From Buchnera aphidicola (Meitanaphis flavogallis) (lineage in GTDB: Bacteria; Pseudomonadota; Gammaproteobacteria; Enterobacterales; Enterobacteriaceae): a stretch of DNA of 64,000 nt. A program made the position numbers and the translations under genes. The stretch lies in contig CP140038.1 in NCBI GenBank assembly GCA_039830035.1, positions 124,001 through 188,000 on the forward strand, read 5' to 3'. The notes beneath the pieces were generated by a model. That model was given only the letters and a program-made list of their open reading frames with translations. It was not told the origin of the DNA and did no database searches. This document shows positions 1 through 8,253 of the stretch, piece after piece; position 1 is the first letter of the stretch, and the number at the start of each line of letters is the position of its first letter.

Positions 1-101
1 TATTGTCTCGAGGAAAAAAACATTTTTATTTGATATGTTGGAGTAAATGATTATAACATTTATATGTATTGTTGATAAAACTTTTTTTTAAATACAGAAA
101 C

Positions 102-479
102 TTATATATCGAAACTTTCTCCACAACCGCAGAAATTTCTTATTTTGTTATTTTTGAATTGAAATATATAATTTATACCTTTCTTAACGAAATCTATTTT
201 TGTTCCGTCTAATATTAATATGTGTTGAAAATTTATTAAGATTAATATTTTTTGAGAAATAAAACTAATATCAGTATCGTGTATTGTTTTTATTGGTTCC
301 ATATAATATTTCATTCCAGCACATCCTGATTTTTTTATTCCTAGTTTAATTCCCTTTTTGTTTTCTTTTTGTATTAATTTATAGATTTGTTTTTCTGCAT
401 GGTAGCTTATTTTTATTCCTTTAACATTTTTAGCGTATTTTTTTGTAGAAAATAAGGTTATATAAGTGTTTTCATTCAT
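102..479 (-). CDS. sufA: Iron-sulfur cluster assembly A-type protein (SufA)
   Basis: This 125-residue protein is an A-type (HesB/IscA family) Fe-S carrier, which in the family accepts clusters from the Suf or Isc scaffold and hands them to client enzymes. The three conserved ligand cysteines are visible: Cys53 in SGCAG and Cys117 and Cys119 in the C-terminal CGCGESF motif. The length fits E. coli SufA (122 aa). Its neighbour ydiK also lies beside the suf cluster in E. coli, which favours SufA over IscA or ErpA. The 101 bases to its left, within the window, carry no further gene, so the rest of a suf operon is not seen here. It is transcribed divergently from ydiK. The many Fe-S proteins of the nuo operon and IspH are plausible clients (inference). 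Confidence 0.9.
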   Translation of the reverse strand: MNENTYITLFSTKKYAKNVKGIKISYHAEKQIYKLIQKENKKGIKLGIKKSGCAGMKYYMEPIKTIHDTDISFISQKILILINFQHILILDGTKIDFVKKGINYIFQFKNNKIRNFCGCGESFDI

Positions 480-918
480 TTTATATTCTCGTATTGATAT
501 TTGTATGATGTTATTTTTTATTTAATTAAGAACAAAATATAATACGTTTTTAAATATTAAAATACAAATAAAATTTATGTATGTAAATATATAGCATTAA
601 GTAGTATAATTGATTTTTTATCTATTGCTTTAATAGAAATAAGATATTTTAATTTTTTATTATCCATAAATATAGACTTATTGTATTGTATCGACTAAAA
701 AAATTCAATGGATTTATTTAGTAATATCAATGTATCATAAATATGTTATATAAAATATACGACGTTCTTTTTATATTTTAGGCTCTATAACTGTTTACAA
801 CTTCAAGTACTAAAAAATAGATCATTATTCAACTTTAGTATTAAAATTTTTTTAAATTTATTTTTTTATAATTTTTGTACGTATAATGCTTAAGGAAATA
901 TAAAGGTATAATATTTAT
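480..918. other. Divergent spacer sufA/ydiK
   Basis: This A+T-rich gap separates the divergent starts of sufA and ydiK and must hold promoters for both. I see no open reading frame of note, no tRNA and no clear hairpin. An AAAGGT element at about 902-907 precedes the ydiK ATG and is a weak Shine-Dalgarno candidate. Confidence 0.6.
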
Positions 919-2037
919 ATGCAAAATAAGCGAGAAAGTATGGATTTACCGCAAGCTATTTTTTCTCTAATATTTATTATTATTATGATTTTTTCTAGTC
1001 TATGGATTATGCGTCCATTTTTTTTAGGATTTTCTTGGGCTAGTATGGTAGTAATAGCAACATGGCCAGTGTTTTTAAAATTGCAATCTTTATTATGGGG
1101 TAATCGAGCATGTGCTGTTATAACAATGATTATCATTTTATTATTAATTTTCATCATTCCAATTTTTTGTTTAGTGAATAGTTTAATTGACAACAGTACT
1201 TCAGTAATTCGTTGGTTAAGTTCAGAAAATTTAAGATTTCCTGATCTTTATTGGTTACAAGATATTCCCATTATTGGAGTAAAATTATTTTCTAGTTATC
1301 AAAAATTATTAGACGAAGGTGGTGCTGAATTAATTACTAAAGTACAACCATATATGGGTAAAACTACTGAATTTTTTGTCGCTCAAGTAGGTCATGTTAG
1401 TCGATTTATTATTCATTTAATTTTAATGTTAATTTTTAGTTCTCTTTTATATTGGAATGGCGAGAGAATGAGAAATATCATTAGACATTTTGCAGTTCGT
1501 TTGGGTTCGCATTCTGGAGATTCAGTCGTTTCTTTAGCTGGACAAGCAGTTAGAGCAGTGGCTTTAGGAGTTGTTGTTACTGCATTAGTTCAAGGAATTT
1601 TAGGGGGGATAGGATTAGCTATTTCTGGTATTCCATATTCTTCTTTGTTAATGATGTTGATAATTCTTTTATGTTTAGTTCAATTAGGACCATTGCCTGT
1701 ATTAATTCCTGCCATTATATGGTTATACTGGCATGGTAATACTACTTGGGGGACGGTTCTATTAATTTGGAGTTTTATCGTATGTGTATTAGATCACGTA
1801 TTGCGTCTTATTCTTATACGAATAGGTGCTGATTTTCCAACTGTATTAATTTTATCAGGAGTAATAGGTGGTTTGATTGCGTTTGGTATGATTGGTTTAT
1901 TTATTGGTCCAGTAGTACTAGTAATATCATATCGTCTTATTTCTTCTTGGATGGATGAAATACCCGCTCCTAATTCTTTATCAAAAGAATCGATAAAACA
2001 TTTTTTATTAAAAAATAAAATTAAAAACAAAGATTAA
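919..2037 (+). CDS. ydiK: YdiK, AI-2E/UPF0118 family inner-membrane transporter
   Basis: This 372-residue polytopic membrane protein belongs to the AI-2E transporter (PerM/UPF0118) family. E. coli YdiK has about the same length. Hydrophobic stretches are visible near the N-terminus (two close segments in residues 10-75), around residue 155-170, and a dense group from about 200 to 340, which is the family pattern. The FIGPVVLVISYRL end region is typical. The substrate of YdiK is not established. The place next to sufA is the ancestral E. coli order. ATG at 919 is preceded by AAAGGT with a rather long spacing. A retained exporter of unknown substrate in a reduced genome may serve host-symbiont exchange, but that is inference. 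Confidence 0.88.
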   Translation: MQNKRESMDLPQAIFSLIFIIIMIFSSLWIMRPFFLGFSWASMVVIATWPVFLKLQSLLWGNRACAVITMIIILLLIFIIPIFCLVNSLIDNSTSVIRWLSSENLRFPDLYWLQDIPIIGVKLFSSYQKLLDEGGAELITKVQPYMGKTTEFFVAQVGHVSRFIIHLILMLIFSSLLYWNGERMRNIIRHFAVRLGSHSGDSVVSLAGQAVRAVALGVVVTALVQGILGGIGLAISGIPYSSLLMMLIILLCLVQLGPLPVLIPAIIWLYWHGNTTWGTVLLIWSFIVCVLDHVLRLILIRIGADFPTVLILSGVIGGLIAFGMIGLFIGPVVLVISYRLISSWMDEIPAPNSLSKESIKHFLLKNKIKNKD

Positions 2038-2624
2038 TAATATTAATTAAATAATTCATATTTATTTCTTTTGATAATAATAATTTATAAAAAATAGACG
2101 AGTTATTTTGAATGTTTTAATGATTATATTTTTAATATATTATTTTCAATTTGCATAATATTATTAAAGTAATTTTGTAATATAATCATTAGTGACATTA
2201 ATTGTGTGAATTATTAGTGTAAGTATTTTATTAGTTATTTTTAAAATAAAATTTATTGCATTAATTATTAATATATTTTTTGAATTATATTATTCTTGAA
2301 TAAAATTTTTTTTGTAATTACTTTAATATTGTTGTTTAAAATTTTGAATACCGTAAATAAAAATATATTTAATTATTTTTAAAGATATTTTAAATAAATT
2401 ATTAGTCATATTTATCTTTTATATAATAACTTAATGATTATTTTTTAGAACATTGGTATTTTTTATTTAAGATATTTTTAATGTTAAAGCATTTAAAAAT
2501 AATATTTATTTTAAATAATTTTTTATATAACGCATTTTCCTTATTGTAAATTTTATAATTGATGCTTCATTATACTGATTATAATTTTATTATATTATAA
2601 TATAGTACATATTTAGAGAAAAAC
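2038..2624. other. Long spacer ydiK-aroH
   Basis: About 590 bases of extremely A+T-rich sequence with stop codons in all frames. I recognise no gene, tRNA or pseudogene. The last 70 bases must carry the aroH promoter; a poor candidate is TTGATG (2559-2564), spacer 15, TATAAT (2580-2585). No TrpR-type operator palindrome is apparent. Confidence 0.5.
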
Positions 2625-3671
2625 ATGAAAAAAACAGACGAATTAAGAACAATACGAATTGATCCATTAATTACCCCATTTGAATTAGCAAAACGTTATC
2701 CTATCACCTCTTCTATTATGGATACTGTTATTCAAGCTAGAAAAAATATAGCCAATATTATGACAGGAACTGATTTACGTTTATTGGTTGTCATAGGGCC
2801 TTGTTCAGTTCATGATCCTTTAGCTGCAGTAGAATATGCAAGAAAATTGAATGATCTGCGTAAAAAATATTCTTCTCGCCTAGAAATTGTAATGCGTACT
2901 TATTTTGAAAAACCACGTACTGTAGTAGGATGGAAAGGACTAATTTCTGATCCTGATTTAAATGGTAGTTTTCGAGTAAATCATGGTTTATCAATTGCTA
3001 GAAAACTATTGTTAGATATTAATGAATTAGGATTACCTGCTGCAACTGAATTTTTAGATATAGTAATCGGACAATTTATAGCAGATTTAATAAGTTGGGG
3101 TGCAATAGGAGCAAGGACTACTGAAAGTCAAATTCATCGTGAAATGGCATCAGCATTATCTTGTCCAGTAGGATTTAAGAATGGAACTGATGGGAATATA
3201 CGAATTGCAATAGATGCTATTCGCGCTGCAAGTGTTAAGCATTTATTTTTAGCGCCTGATAAACATGGACAAATGACCATAAATCATACTAGTGGAAATC
3301 CATTTGGACATGTTATTATGAGAGGAGGAAAATCTCCTAATTATCATGCTAAAGATATAGATTTAACTGTGAGATATTTGCAAGAGTTTAATCTTTTAGA
3401 ATATTTAATGATAGATTTTAGTCATGGAAATTGTTTAAAGCAGCATAGACGTCAGTGTGATGTAGGAGAATCTATATCAAAACAAATTAGAGATGGTTCT
3501 ACAGCTATCTTTGGTGTTATGATTGAAAGTTTCATAGAAGAAGGATCTCAAAAAGTTATACATAATAAACCATTAATATATGGAAAATCAATAACTGATC
3601 CTTGTTTGGGTTGGAATGATAGTGTGTATCTTATTCAAAAATTAGCTAATGCTGTAAATAGTAGATTTTAA
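2625..3671 (+). CDS. aroH: 3-deoxy-D-arabino-heptulosonate-7-phosphate synthase, AroH type
   Basis: This enzyme condenses phosphoenolpyruvate and erythrose 4-phosphate, the first step of the shikimate pathway to chorismate and the aromatic amino acids supplied to the aphid. At 348 residues it equals E. coli AroH, and the sequence follows it closely: the N-terminal MKKTDELRTIRID, IGPCSVHD, the RTYFEKPRTVVGWKGL block, GARTTESQIHRE, KNGTDG and the C-terminal ITDPCLGW. AroH is the tryptophan-sensitive isozyme in E. coli; whether inhibition survives here cannot be read from sequence. It stands alone, after a long spacer, upstream of thrS. The start ATG follows AGAGAAAAAC, a weak ribosome site. Confidence 0.97.
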   Translation: MKKTDELRTIRIDPLITPFELAKRYPITSSIMDTVIQARKNIANIMTGTDLRLLVVIGPCSVHDPLAAVEYARKLNDLRKKYSSRLEIVMRTYFEKPRTVVGWKGLISDPDLNGSFRVNHGLSIARKLLLDINELGLPAATEFLDIVIGQFIADLISWGAIGARTTESQIHREMASALSCPVGFKNGTDGNIRIAIDAIRAASVKHLFLAPDKHGQMTINHTSGNPFGHVIMRGGKSPNYHAKDIDLTVRYLQEFNLLEYLMIDFSHGNCLKQHRRQCDVGESISKQIRDGSTAIFGVMIESFIEEGSQKVIHNKPLIYGKSITDPCLGWNDSVYLIQKLANAVNSRF

Positions 3672-3881
3672 CTTTTTTAATGTTAACCTTAATTTTTTTT
3701 ACTAGTATTTTTATATAAAATTATATATTTAATTAATTATTTTTAAAAATCAGTTTTTTTTGATATGGATGTTAATATATGTATATTGAGTTTTTTTGTT
3801 TTTTATATCAACATATTATGTTTTATATTTAAATGTTTATGAATACAGTACATAGAGCAATGTTGAAGTTAAGGATTGGAA

Positions 3882-5810
3882 ATGCCTGTTATTACGTTGT
3901 TAGACGGAAGTAAACTAATATATAAAAATGCTATTTCAATTTTAGATATTGTAAAAAACATTTCTCCTAGTTTAGTAAAAAATTGTTGTTTTGGATATGT
4001 CAATGGCATAAGCGTAAGTAAGTACACTATGATAGATTATGATGCTGATATTAGAATAATTTATGATCACGATAAAATTTATTTAGATATTATTCGTAAT
4101 GCTCTTACTTGTGTTTTAGGGTATGCTGTAAAAGAGCTATGGCCTAATTCTAAAATTGGTAAGAAGTTTGTTACAGAAAATGGATTTTATTGCGATATAG
4201 ATGTAAACTTCACGTTTAGAAATACAGATTTAACTTTATTAGAAAGTCGTATGTTAGACATAATTCAAAGAAAATATAATGTTTACGTGAAAAAAGTAAC
4301 ATGGAAAAAAGCGTATGAAATTTTTGACAAATGTTCTGAAACATATAAATTACTTATTTTAAAAAATGATTTTGATATTAATCATATTATTTCTTTATGT
4401 TTTCATCAAACGTATGTTGATTTTCAATGTGGTATTTCAATTCCCAATGTTTCTTTTTGTCGTTATTTCAAATTACAAAAATTTTCTGGTGTATATTGGA
4501 ATGGAAAAACAGAAAATAAAATCTTACAAAGAATTTATGGAACGGCATGGAATACATTGAATGAATTAAAAATACATTTGGAATATGTACATCAGTCTGA
4601 AAAAAGAGATCATAGGAAAATATCTAAGAAATTGAACTTGTATCATATTCAAGAAGAATCACCAGGTATGATTTTTTGGCATCATAATGGTTTAGTTGTT
4701 TTCCGAGAATTAAAAAAATTTATGCGTGAGAAACTATGCAAATATCGATATCAGGAAGTTCAAACACCATTGATTATGAATCAAAAAATTTGGAAAGATA
4801 GTGGACATTTAGACAATTATCGAGAATTCATGTTTATGACATATTCGGAAAATAATGTTTATGGAATAAAACCTATGAATTGCCCTGGTCATGTTCAAAT
4901 TTTCAATCGTATTTTACATTCTTATCGAGATCTTCCTATTCGTATGTCAGAATTTGGCAGTTGTCATAGAAATGAACCATCAGGTTCTTTACATGGATTA
5001 ATGAGGATTAGAAATTTTACGCAAGATGACGCTCATATTTTTTGTAGAAACGATCAAATTCGTAGTGAAATTAGTAATTGCATAAAGATGATATACGATG
5101 TTTATGCGGTCTTCGGTTTTAAAAAAATTTTAGTGAGGTTATCTACTCGACCTAGTAATAGAATTGGAAGTGATGAGGTATGGGATAGAGCTGAAAATGA
5201 TTTAGCAATGTCATTGAAAGAAAATGGTGTATTATTTGAATATCAACAAGGAGAAGGAGCATTTTATGGTCCCAAGATTGAATTGTCTTTACGTGATTGT
5301 TTGGGAAGAATTTGGCAATGCGCAACTATACAATTAGATTTTTATTTGCCTAAGAATTTAGGTGCTTTTTATATTGACAAAAATAATGAAAAAAAAGAAC
5401 CTATAATAATTCATAGAGCAGTATTAGGATCAATTGAACGATTTATAGGAATTTTAACAGAAGAATATTCTGGTAATTTTCCAGTTTGGTTAGCTCCTGT
5501 ACAGGTAGTTTTGATCAGTGTAAACAAGCAACATGTAAAATATATCACGATGTTGTTTAATAGCTGGCTTGATTTGGGCATACGAGTTGAAATAGATACA
5601 AGAAATGAAAAAATTAGTTTTAAGATTAGAGAGCAAATTTTAAAAAAAATTCCATATATTGTTATTTGTGGTGACAAAGAAGTAGTTAGTAATAAAATTA
5701 CTTTTAGAATGCGTTCTGGAAAAAATGTTGCATTAGTAGATATACAATATTTTATTGAAAAACTAAATACAGAAATTATAAATCGAAGTTTATATTTTTC
5801 GGAGGAATAA
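3882..5810 (+). CDS. thrS: Threonyl-tRNA synthetase (editing site replaced)
   Basis: ThrRS charges tRNA-Thr. From ATG 3882 (AAGGA six bases upstream; an in-frame TTG at 3876 is less likely) it has 642 residues, the E. coli length, and aligns with it without shift at every landmark I checked. The order is TGS domain (about 1-60), N2 editing domain (about 65-225), class II catalytic core (about 240-535) and anticodon-binding domain. The zinc ligands Cys334, His385 and His511 are all present. In the editing domain the four residues known from E. coli are changed: His73 is Asn, His77 is Cys, Cys182 is Gln and His186 is Ser. The enzyme should therefore charge threonine but not clear Ser-tRNA-Thr (inference). 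It lies three bases before infC, as in E. coli. Confidence 0.98.
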   Translation: MPVITLLDGSKLIYKNAISILDIVKNISPSLVKNCCFGYVNGISVSKYTMIDYDADIRIIYDHDKIYLDIIRNALTCVLGYAVKELWPNSKIGKKFVTENGFYCDIDVNFTFRNTDLTLLESRMLDIIQRKYNVYVKKVTWKKAYEIFDKCSETYKLLILKNDFDINHIISLCFHQTYVDFQCGISIPNVSFCRYFKLQKFSGVYWNGKTENKILQRIYGTAWNTLNELKIHLEYVHQSEKRDHRKISKKLNLYHIQEESPGMIFWHHNGLVVFRELKKFMREKLCKYRYQEVQTPLIMNQKIWKDSGHLDNYREFMFMTYSENNVYGIKPMNCPGHVQIFNRILHSYRDLPIRMSEFGSCHRNEPSGSLHGLMRIRNFTQDDAHIFCRNDQIRSEISNCIKMIYDVYAVFGFKKILVRLSTRPSNRIGSDEVWDRAENDLAMSLKENGVLFEYQQGEGAFYGPKIELSLRDCLGRIWQCATIQLDFYLPKNLGAFYIDKNNEKKEPIIIHRAVLGSIERFIGILTEEYSGNFPVWLAPVQVVLISVNKQHVKYITMLFNSWLDLGIRVEIDTRNEKISFKIREQILKKIPYIVICGDKEVVSNKITFRMRSGKNVALVDIQYFIEKLNTEIINRSLYFSEE

Positions 5811-5816
5811 AGTATT
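5801..5816 (+). promoter_or_regulatory. Shine-Dalgarno plus AUU start of infC
   Basis: GGAGG at 5801-5805 overlaps the last codons of thrS and is followed after eight bases by ATT (5814-5816). It is the strongest ribosome site in this neighbourhood and decides the infC start. The rare AUU is the element through which IF3 represses its own mRNA in E. coli. Confidence 0.85.
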
Positions 5817-6353
5817 AAAGGTGGAAAAAGAACACAAATCATAAAATCCAATCGAATCAATCACGAAATTCGTGCTTTTAAAGTGCGTCTTTCTGGTTTT
5901 AATGGAGAACAGATTGGTATTGTTACTTTAAAAGACGCTTTAAATAAAGCAAAAGAAATAGGAGCAGATTTAGTTGAGATTAGTCCAAATGCTGAACCTC
6001 CAGTATGTCGTATTATGAATTATGGAAAATTTTTATATAAAAAAAGTAAATCTATTAAGGAACAGCGAAAGAAACAAAAAATAATTCATGTTAAGGAGGT
6101 TAAGTTTCGTCCTGGTACTGACGAAGGTGATTATCAAGTTAAATTACGTAGTTTGATTCGTTTTTTAAAAGATGGGCATAAAGTAAAAATTACTTTGCGT
6201 TTTCGTGGACGTGAAATGGTTCATCAACAAATTGGTATACAAGTATTGACTCGCATTAAAAATGATTTAATAGAATTAGCTTTAATAGAAACTTTTCCAT
6301 CTAAAATTGAAGGTCGTCAAATGATCATGATTTTAGCACCTAAAAAAAAGTAA
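5814..6353 (+). CDS. infC: Translation initiation factor IF-3, AUU start
   Basis: IF3 binds the 30S subunit, blocks premature 50S joining and checks the start codon. The reading frame with homology extends upstream of the first GTG (5883): codons from ATT at 5814 give KGGKRTQ, then NRI and EIRA, which match the E. coli N-terminus. ATT at 5814 lies eight bases after a strong GGAGG (5801-5805). The protein is then 179 residues, near E. coli (180). E. coli infC starts with AUU, the basis of autorepression by IF3, and this has been kept. Later landmarks are [30 protein letters not shown] and the C-terminal [10 protein letters not shown]. It follows thrS directly and precedes rpmI and rplT. Confidence 0.95.
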   Translation: MKGGKRTQIIKSNRINHEIRAFKVRLSGFNGEQIGIVTLKDALNKAKEIGADLVEISPNAEPPVCRIMNYGKFLYKKSKSIKEQRKKQKIIHVKEVKFRPGTDEGDYQVKLRSLIRFLKDGHKVKITLRFRGREMVHQQIGIQVLTRIKNDLIELALIETFPSKIEGRQMIMILAPKKK

Positions 6354-6445
6354 CAACATGGTTACAATACCATTTACAATTACAATTAATAGTATTTTGT
6401 TGTTTTCATTACATTCCTATGTTAATTTTAGATTGGAATATTATA

Positions 6446-6643
6446 ATGCCTAGAATTAAAACTTTACGTAGTGCAGCTAAGCGTTTTAAAAAAACTGCAT
6501 CTGGCAGATTTAAGAGAAAACAAGCCAATTTAAGACATATTTTAACGAAAAAATCTACTGATCGTAAAAGAAATTTGCGTTCAAAAATAATGGTATCTCA
6601 GAAAGATAACAATAGGGTTCGTTTATTTTTACCTTATTTATGA
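6446..6643 (+). CDS. rpmI: 50S ribosomal protein L35
   Basis: A 65-residue, very basic protein of the large subunit, the same length as E. coli L35. The N-terminus is [17 protein letters not shown], and NLRHILTKK is the family core. The open frame runs upstream to an ATG at 6419, but homology begins at ATG 6446, so the latter is used. It sits between infC and rplT; in E. coli the three are one operon in which L20 represses rpmI and rplT translation. No striking Shine-Dalgarno is seen before 6446. Confidence 0.95.
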   Translation: MPRIKTLRSAAKRFKKTASGRFKRKQANLRHILTKKSTDRKRNLRSKIMVSQKDNNRVRLFLPYL

Positions 6644-6682
6644 ATTACTTGAAATTTATTTTAAGAAAAGGAGAAAAACACC

Positions 6683-7036
6683 ATGACTCGTGTAAAACGT
6701 GGGGTAATTTCTCATGCTCGTCATAAAAAAGTTTTGAAAAAAGCCAAAGGTTATTATGGTGCACGATCAAGAACTTATAGATCAGCTTGTCAAGCTGTTG
6801 TTAAGTCGGGGCAATATTCTTATCGTGATCGTCGTCAAAAAAAACGTCAATTTAGAAAATTATGGATTTCTCGTATCAATTCTGCTGCACGTGTTAATCA
6901 GATGTCTTATAGTCAATTTATGTATGGTTTAAAAAAATCATTAATACATATTGATCGAAAAATATTATCTGAAATTGCACTTTTTGACAGCAATGCTTTT
7001 AATTTATTAGTACAACATTCAAAAAGTTCATTATAA
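6683..7036 (+). CDS. rplT: 50S ribosomal protein L20
   Basis: A 117-residue basic protein (E. coli 118 aa) needed for early 50S assembly and, in E. coli, translational repressor of its own operon. The start ATG is preceded by AAGGAG. Landmarks are MTRVKRGV at the start, the [11 protein letters not shown] segment, [15 protein letters not shown], and [12 protein letters not shown]. It is the last gene of the thrS-infC-rpmI-rplT group; two hairpins follow before pheS. Confidence 0.97.
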   Translation: MTRVKRGVISHARHKKVLKKAKGYYGARSRTYRSACQAVVKSGQYSYRDRRQKKRQFRKLWISRINSAARVNQMSYSQFMYGLKKSLIHIDRKILSEIALFDSNAFNLLVQHSKSSL

Positions 7037-7049
7037 TAAGAATGAATAT

Positions 7050-7077
7050 TTAGGAGGGAGTAACTAATCTCTCCTAA
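7050..7077 (+). terminator. Hairpin after rplT
   Basis: TTAGGAGGGA (7050-7059) pairs with TCTCTCCTAA (7068-7077) over ten base pairs, one of them G-U, with an eight-base loop. No U-tract follows on the plus strand, so it may protect the 3' end of the rplT mRNA or act with the second hairpin at 7171-7197. Confidence 0.5.
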
Positions 7078-7170
7078 TGTAAAAAAATGGTTTTGTAATG
7101 ATTAAATTATGTAAAATATATAATATAGTTTAAATTATAATTCGTATTATTTAAAGACTGAGATAATTTT

Positions 7171-7197
7171 AAAAAGCTTCCAAATAGGAAGCTTTTT
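7171..7197 (+). terminator. Intrinsic terminator or attenuator before pheS
   Basis: AAAAAGCTTCC (7171-7181) and GGAAGCTTTTT (7187-7197) form a perfect 11-bp stem with a five-base loop; the right arm ends in five T. This is a standard intrinsic terminator shape 57 bases before the pheS start. In E. coli pheST is controlled by attenuation with the pheM leader peptide. I find no Phe-rich leader peptide here, so simple termination of the upstream operon with partial read-through is the cautious reading. Confidence 0.65.
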
Positions 7198-7253
7198 GAT
7201 ATGGTTGGTATTTTATCATTTTATGGTATGTAATAGAGCACTAAGGAAAAATC

Positions 7254-8237
7254 GTGTTTGATTCTTTAAAATTAATGCAATTAGTAAATATAGAGATAAA
7301 AAATGTTACGACTATACAAGAATTAAATGTATTAAAAGTAAAGTATTTAGGAAAAAAAGGATATGTTTCTTCTAAAATATTACAATTACGTCATGTTTCA
7401 AAAAGTGAAAAAAAAAGATTTGGTGCAATGCTAAACAAAGTTAAAACTGATTTAAAAATTTTATTTTTTAGATATCAGCAACAGTTAGAAAAATCTTCTT
7501 ACGATAAATCATTACAGGAAGATGCTATTGATATATCATTGCCTGGACGTCGTAATAACATTGGTACATTACATCCAATAACTCAAATAATTAATGATAT
7601 AGAAAATTTTTTTTTAAAATTAGGATTTGAAATTGTTAGAGGACAAGAAATAGATGATGATTATCATAATTTTGATGCGTTAAATATTTCAAAAAATCAT
7701 CCGTCTAGAACTGATCATGATACCTTTTGGTTTGATTCTCATCGTTTATTACGAACTCAAACTTCTAATATGCAAATTAGATCTATGAAAAAAATGCAAT
7801 TACCAATTACAATTATTGTTCCGGGAAAGGTATATAGAAATGATTGTGACAGTACTCATACACCTATGTTTCATCAAATTGAAGGGTTAGTAATTGACAA
7901 AAACGTAAATTTTTCTAATTTAAAATGGATAATCGAATTATTTTTGAATTATTTTTTTAAAAATAGTATTAAAATTCGATTTAGACCGTCTTATTTTCCT
8001 TTTACTTTTATATCAACTGAAGTAGATATTTTAGGAAATAATAAAAAATGGTTAGAAATATTAGGTTGTGGAATGGTTCATCCAAATGTATTAAAAAACG
8101 TTAATATTAATTCAAAGGAATATTCTGGTTATGCTTTTGGTTTAGGAGTAGAAAGAATTGCTATGTTGCGTTATGGAATTACAGATATTCGTACATTTTT
8201 TGAAAATGATTTAAAATTTCTTAAACAATTTAAATAA
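7254..8237 (+). CDS. pheS: Phenylalanyl-tRNA synthetase alpha subunit
   Basis: The 327-residue alpha chain (E. coli 327) of the heterotetrameric PheRS carries the class II catalytic core. The start is GTG at 7254 with TAAGGA eight bases before it. Landmarks are LPGRR, the GFEIVRGQEID motif-1 region, HDTFWF, RTQTSNMQIR, the motif-2 block with FHQIEGLVID, and motif 3 GYAFGLGVERIAMLRYGI. An N-terminal coiled-coil arm of about 85 residues precedes the core. pheT starts 16 bases after its stop, so both subunits are made from one transcript. Confidence 0.97.
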   Translation: MFDSLKLMQLVNIEIKNVTTIQELNVLKVKYLGKKGYVSSKILQLRHVSKSEKKRFGAMLNKVKTDLKILFFRYQQQLEKSSYDKSLQEDAIDISLPGRRNNIGTLHPITQIINDIENFFLKLGFEIVRGQEIDDDYHNFDALNISKNHPSRTDHDTFWFDSHRLLRTQTSNMQIRSMKKMQLPITIIVPGKVYRNDCDSTHTPMFHQIEGLVIDKNVNFSNLKWIIELFLNYFFKNSIKIRFRPSYFPFTFISTEVDILGNNKKWLEILGCGMVHPNVLKNVNINSKEYSGYAFGLGVERIAMLRYGITDIRTFFENDLKFLKQFK

Positions 8238-8253
8238 AAGTGAGTATGCAGTA

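Noticed and set aside
2559..2585. TTGATG-15-TATAAT as a firm aroH promoter
   Set aside because: Spacing of 15 is short and such matches are frequent by chance in this composition, so it is mentioned only within the spacer entry.
7098..7133. Small frame MIKLCKIYNIV before the pheS terminator as a pheM-like leader peptide
   Set aside because: It has no Phe codon and no ribosome site, so it cannot act in Phe-dependent attenuation.
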